A stretch of 51,478 nucleotides of DNA, taken from NCBI GenBank assembly GCA_037478935.1, contig JBBFLR010000010.1:1-51478 (forward strand), given 5' to 3'. Below are positions 50,328 to 51,478 of the stretch, in pieces. Made by a program: the position numbers and the translations under genes. Under the pieces are notes generated by a model. The model had not been told where the DNA came from. It saw only the letters and a program-made list of their open reading frames with translations, and did not search any database. Every line of letters starts with the position of its first letter. Within the stretch, counting starts at the first letter, position 1. This DNA comes from Candidatus Methanosuratincola sp. Its GTDB lineage: Archaea; Thermoproteota; Methanomethylicia; Methanomethylicales; Methanomethylicaceae.

Positions 50328-51357
50328 ATGACAGTTACTGTGGTCGTCGGCGGCTTTTACGGAGACGAGGGGAAAGGGTCCCCGCTGCGGGGATCCCCCC
50401 AGAGGTAAGATAGCCGCCTATATGGGCTTCAAGGACAACTACGCCCTGGCAGTCAGGACTGGATCGATAAACGCAGGGCACACGATAGTCGAGGGCGGCA
50501 AGGAGGTCAAGCTCAGGATCATACCTTGCGCCTACGTGAACAGGAAGACCAGGCTGCTGATAGCCTCAGGGGCGCTGTACAGCATCGAGACTCTTAAGAG
50601 GGAGATCGGGATCACGGCGGCGGAGGGCAGGCTCGGGGTTGACCGGAACAGCGGTGTGATACTCCCGGAGCACATCGAGAGGGAGAGGAAGGACGAGTTC
50701 CTGATGAAAAAGGTCGGTTCGACCGGCTCGGGCGTCGGGGCTGCGATGGTCGACAGGGTCCTCCGCACCATGAGGCTCGCCCGCGACTTCGACGAGCTCA
50801 AGCCCTACCTCACCGAAGTGGAGAGGGAGGTCCACGACTGCGCAAAGTCGGGCGGGAAGGTCCTGCTCGAGGGGACTCAGGGGCTGTACCTCTCGCTCTT
50901 CCACGGGGACCCGCCGTACGTCACGAGCAGGGACGTCTCGGCCTCGGCGGTCTGCAGCGAGGTCGGGGTCGGTCCCAAGGACGTCGACGACGTCGTGGTG
51001 GTCTTCAAGTCCTACGTGACAAGGGTCGGGGGAGGGCCGCTGGAGGGGGAGCTCCCCGAGGACGAGGCCGCCAGGAGGGGGTGGCTCGAGGTGGCGACCG
51101 TGACGGGAAGGAAGAGGAGGGCCGCGCCGTTCAACTACGCGCTCGCGGAGAGGTCTCTCAGGATAAACGGGGGGACGCAGATAGCGCTCACGAAGCTCGA
51201 CGCGATATTCCCGGAGTGCAGGGGGGCGCGCAGCTACGAGGGGCTCCCGGACAGGGCCAAGGCATTCGTAAAGGAGATCGAGGAGAACTTGGGCGTCCCC
51301 GTTGCGATCATAGGGACCGGGCCGGGGACCGAGGACATCGTCGACCGGCGGGGATAG
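50328..51357 (+). pseudogene. purA: Adenylosuccinate synthetase, interrupted at the P-loop
   Basis: The start gives MTVTVVVGGFYGDEGKG, the expected GTP/IMP-binding N-terminus, then shifts frame and stops at TAA (50406). The expected continuation KIAAYMGFKDNYALAVRTGSINAGH resumes at 50407 in another frame, and the rest to 51357 is an intact short archaeal PurA (GTQGLYLSLFHGDPPYVTSRDVSASA, RVGGGPLEGELPED). A 28-base insert at about 50376-50405 accounts for the shift. The enzyme converts IMP and aspartate to adenylosuccinate and is normally essential, so assembly error or special decoding must be considered. Confidence 0.75.
50376..50405 (+). other. 28-base GC hairpin insertion in purA
   Basis: The extra sequence lies between GGGAAAGG and TAAGATAGCC and is bounded by GG on both sides. 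It folds as TCCCCG/CGGGGA around CTG, extended by GGG/CCC with one bulged base. Its length is not a multiple of three. Confidence 0.7.
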
Positions 51358-51478
51358 GGGAACTCCCCCCGTCGTCCCACACCAACCCCCGGCTTCGAGC
51401 GCACTACGGCGCATCCTACACCCATTACCTCAACTATGGATTCCCTCTGCGACGCGAGCTCAGAGTGCGCAGCTTGAG

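Noticed and set aside
50376-50405. Archaeal bulge-helix-bulge intron in purA
   Set aside because: All three possible splice positions allowed by the flanking GG were tried; none gives the 4-bp central helix between intron start and downstream exon, so a canonical splice motif is not present.
51234-51478. Minus-strand frame open from the right edge
   Set aside because: It overlaps purA's intact C-terminal end in another frame and shows no family-like pattern beyond a short stretch; too little to call a gene.
1-51478. tRNA, rRNA, CRISPR or transposase genes
   Set aside because: No T-loop-like conserved stretches in gaps, no regularly spaced repeats, and no transposase motifs were seen.

Overview
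This window is from an archaeon, most likely a member of the TACK lineage such as a Methanomethylicia- or Bathyarchaeia-like group; that placement is inference from gene content. The archaeal evidence is direct. There is an archaeal SAM synthetase, an archaeal two-carbon-phosphate set (archaeal GAPDH, PGK, cupin-type phosphoglucose isomerase), an Lsm protein, an ATP-dependent DNA ligase, DUF460, a TRAM-only protein, AMMECR1, Dph6, CofE (coenzyme F420) and a tungsten-type aldehyde:ferredoxin oxidoreductase. TATA boxes sit about 25 bases before many starts, several genes look leaderless, and TTG start codons are very common. Genes are packed tightly and no stretch over 300 bases lacks a gene. 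No tRNA, rRNA, CRISPR array or insertion sequence was found.

Layout. 1-922 is the N-terminal part of a secreted surface protein cut by the window edge. 1061-2303 holds two related ribbon-helix-helix proteins with repeats flanking their TATA box. 2472-3266 is a membrane-anchored caspase/CHAT-like protein. 3439-6317 is a metal-chelate/cobalamin/heme-type ABC importer. 6367-11364 carries sugar-phosphate and triose metabolism (phosphomutase, UspA, GAPDH, PGK, PGI). 11566-15870 has TRAM protein, DNA ligase, HAD phosphatase, a coiled-coil protein and a flavin reductase. 15914-17439 has a secreted transglutaminase-like protein and a stand-alone Lrp RAM domain. 17544-22094 is a tight run of glycosyltransferase, AMMECR1, Mut7-C nuclease and three CBS-domain proteins. 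22181-24889 has the ribosome-rescue factor RqcH, an EMC6-like membrane protein and an unknown protein. 24944-26345 is two-subunit fumarase.

The most striking gene is at 26478-28961: a tungsten aldehyde:ferredoxin oxidoreductase fused in frame to a 3-hexulose-6-phosphate synthase domain, divergent from a MoaD-like sulfur carrier at 29089. HPS, run in reverse in archaea lacking the oxidative pentose phosphate pathway, makes ribulose-5-phosphate and free formaldehyde; an attached formaldehyde-oxidising AOR would capture that formaldehyde as reduced ferredoxin. It would be a different solution to the problem that Fae-HPS fusions solve in methanogens.

29364-30199 is a decayed MFS transporter next to an 11-bp tandem repeat. 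30235-37941 carries a methyltransferase, Lsm, a PH-like membrane protein, SAM synthetase, DUF460, an ArsR-type regulator, CTP synthase and Dph6. 38703-41495 is a minimal SufCB (SMS-type) iron-sulfur assembly operon led by an unknown conserved protein with a cysteine tail. 41575-47559 is a biotin-dependent acyl-CoA carboxylase operon with its own biotin ligase and a CoA-transferase. 47766-50121 has HypB, a tiny zinc-ribbon protein, an Lrp regulator and CofE. 50328-51357 is purA, broken at its P-loop by a 28-base GC-rich hairpin insertion.
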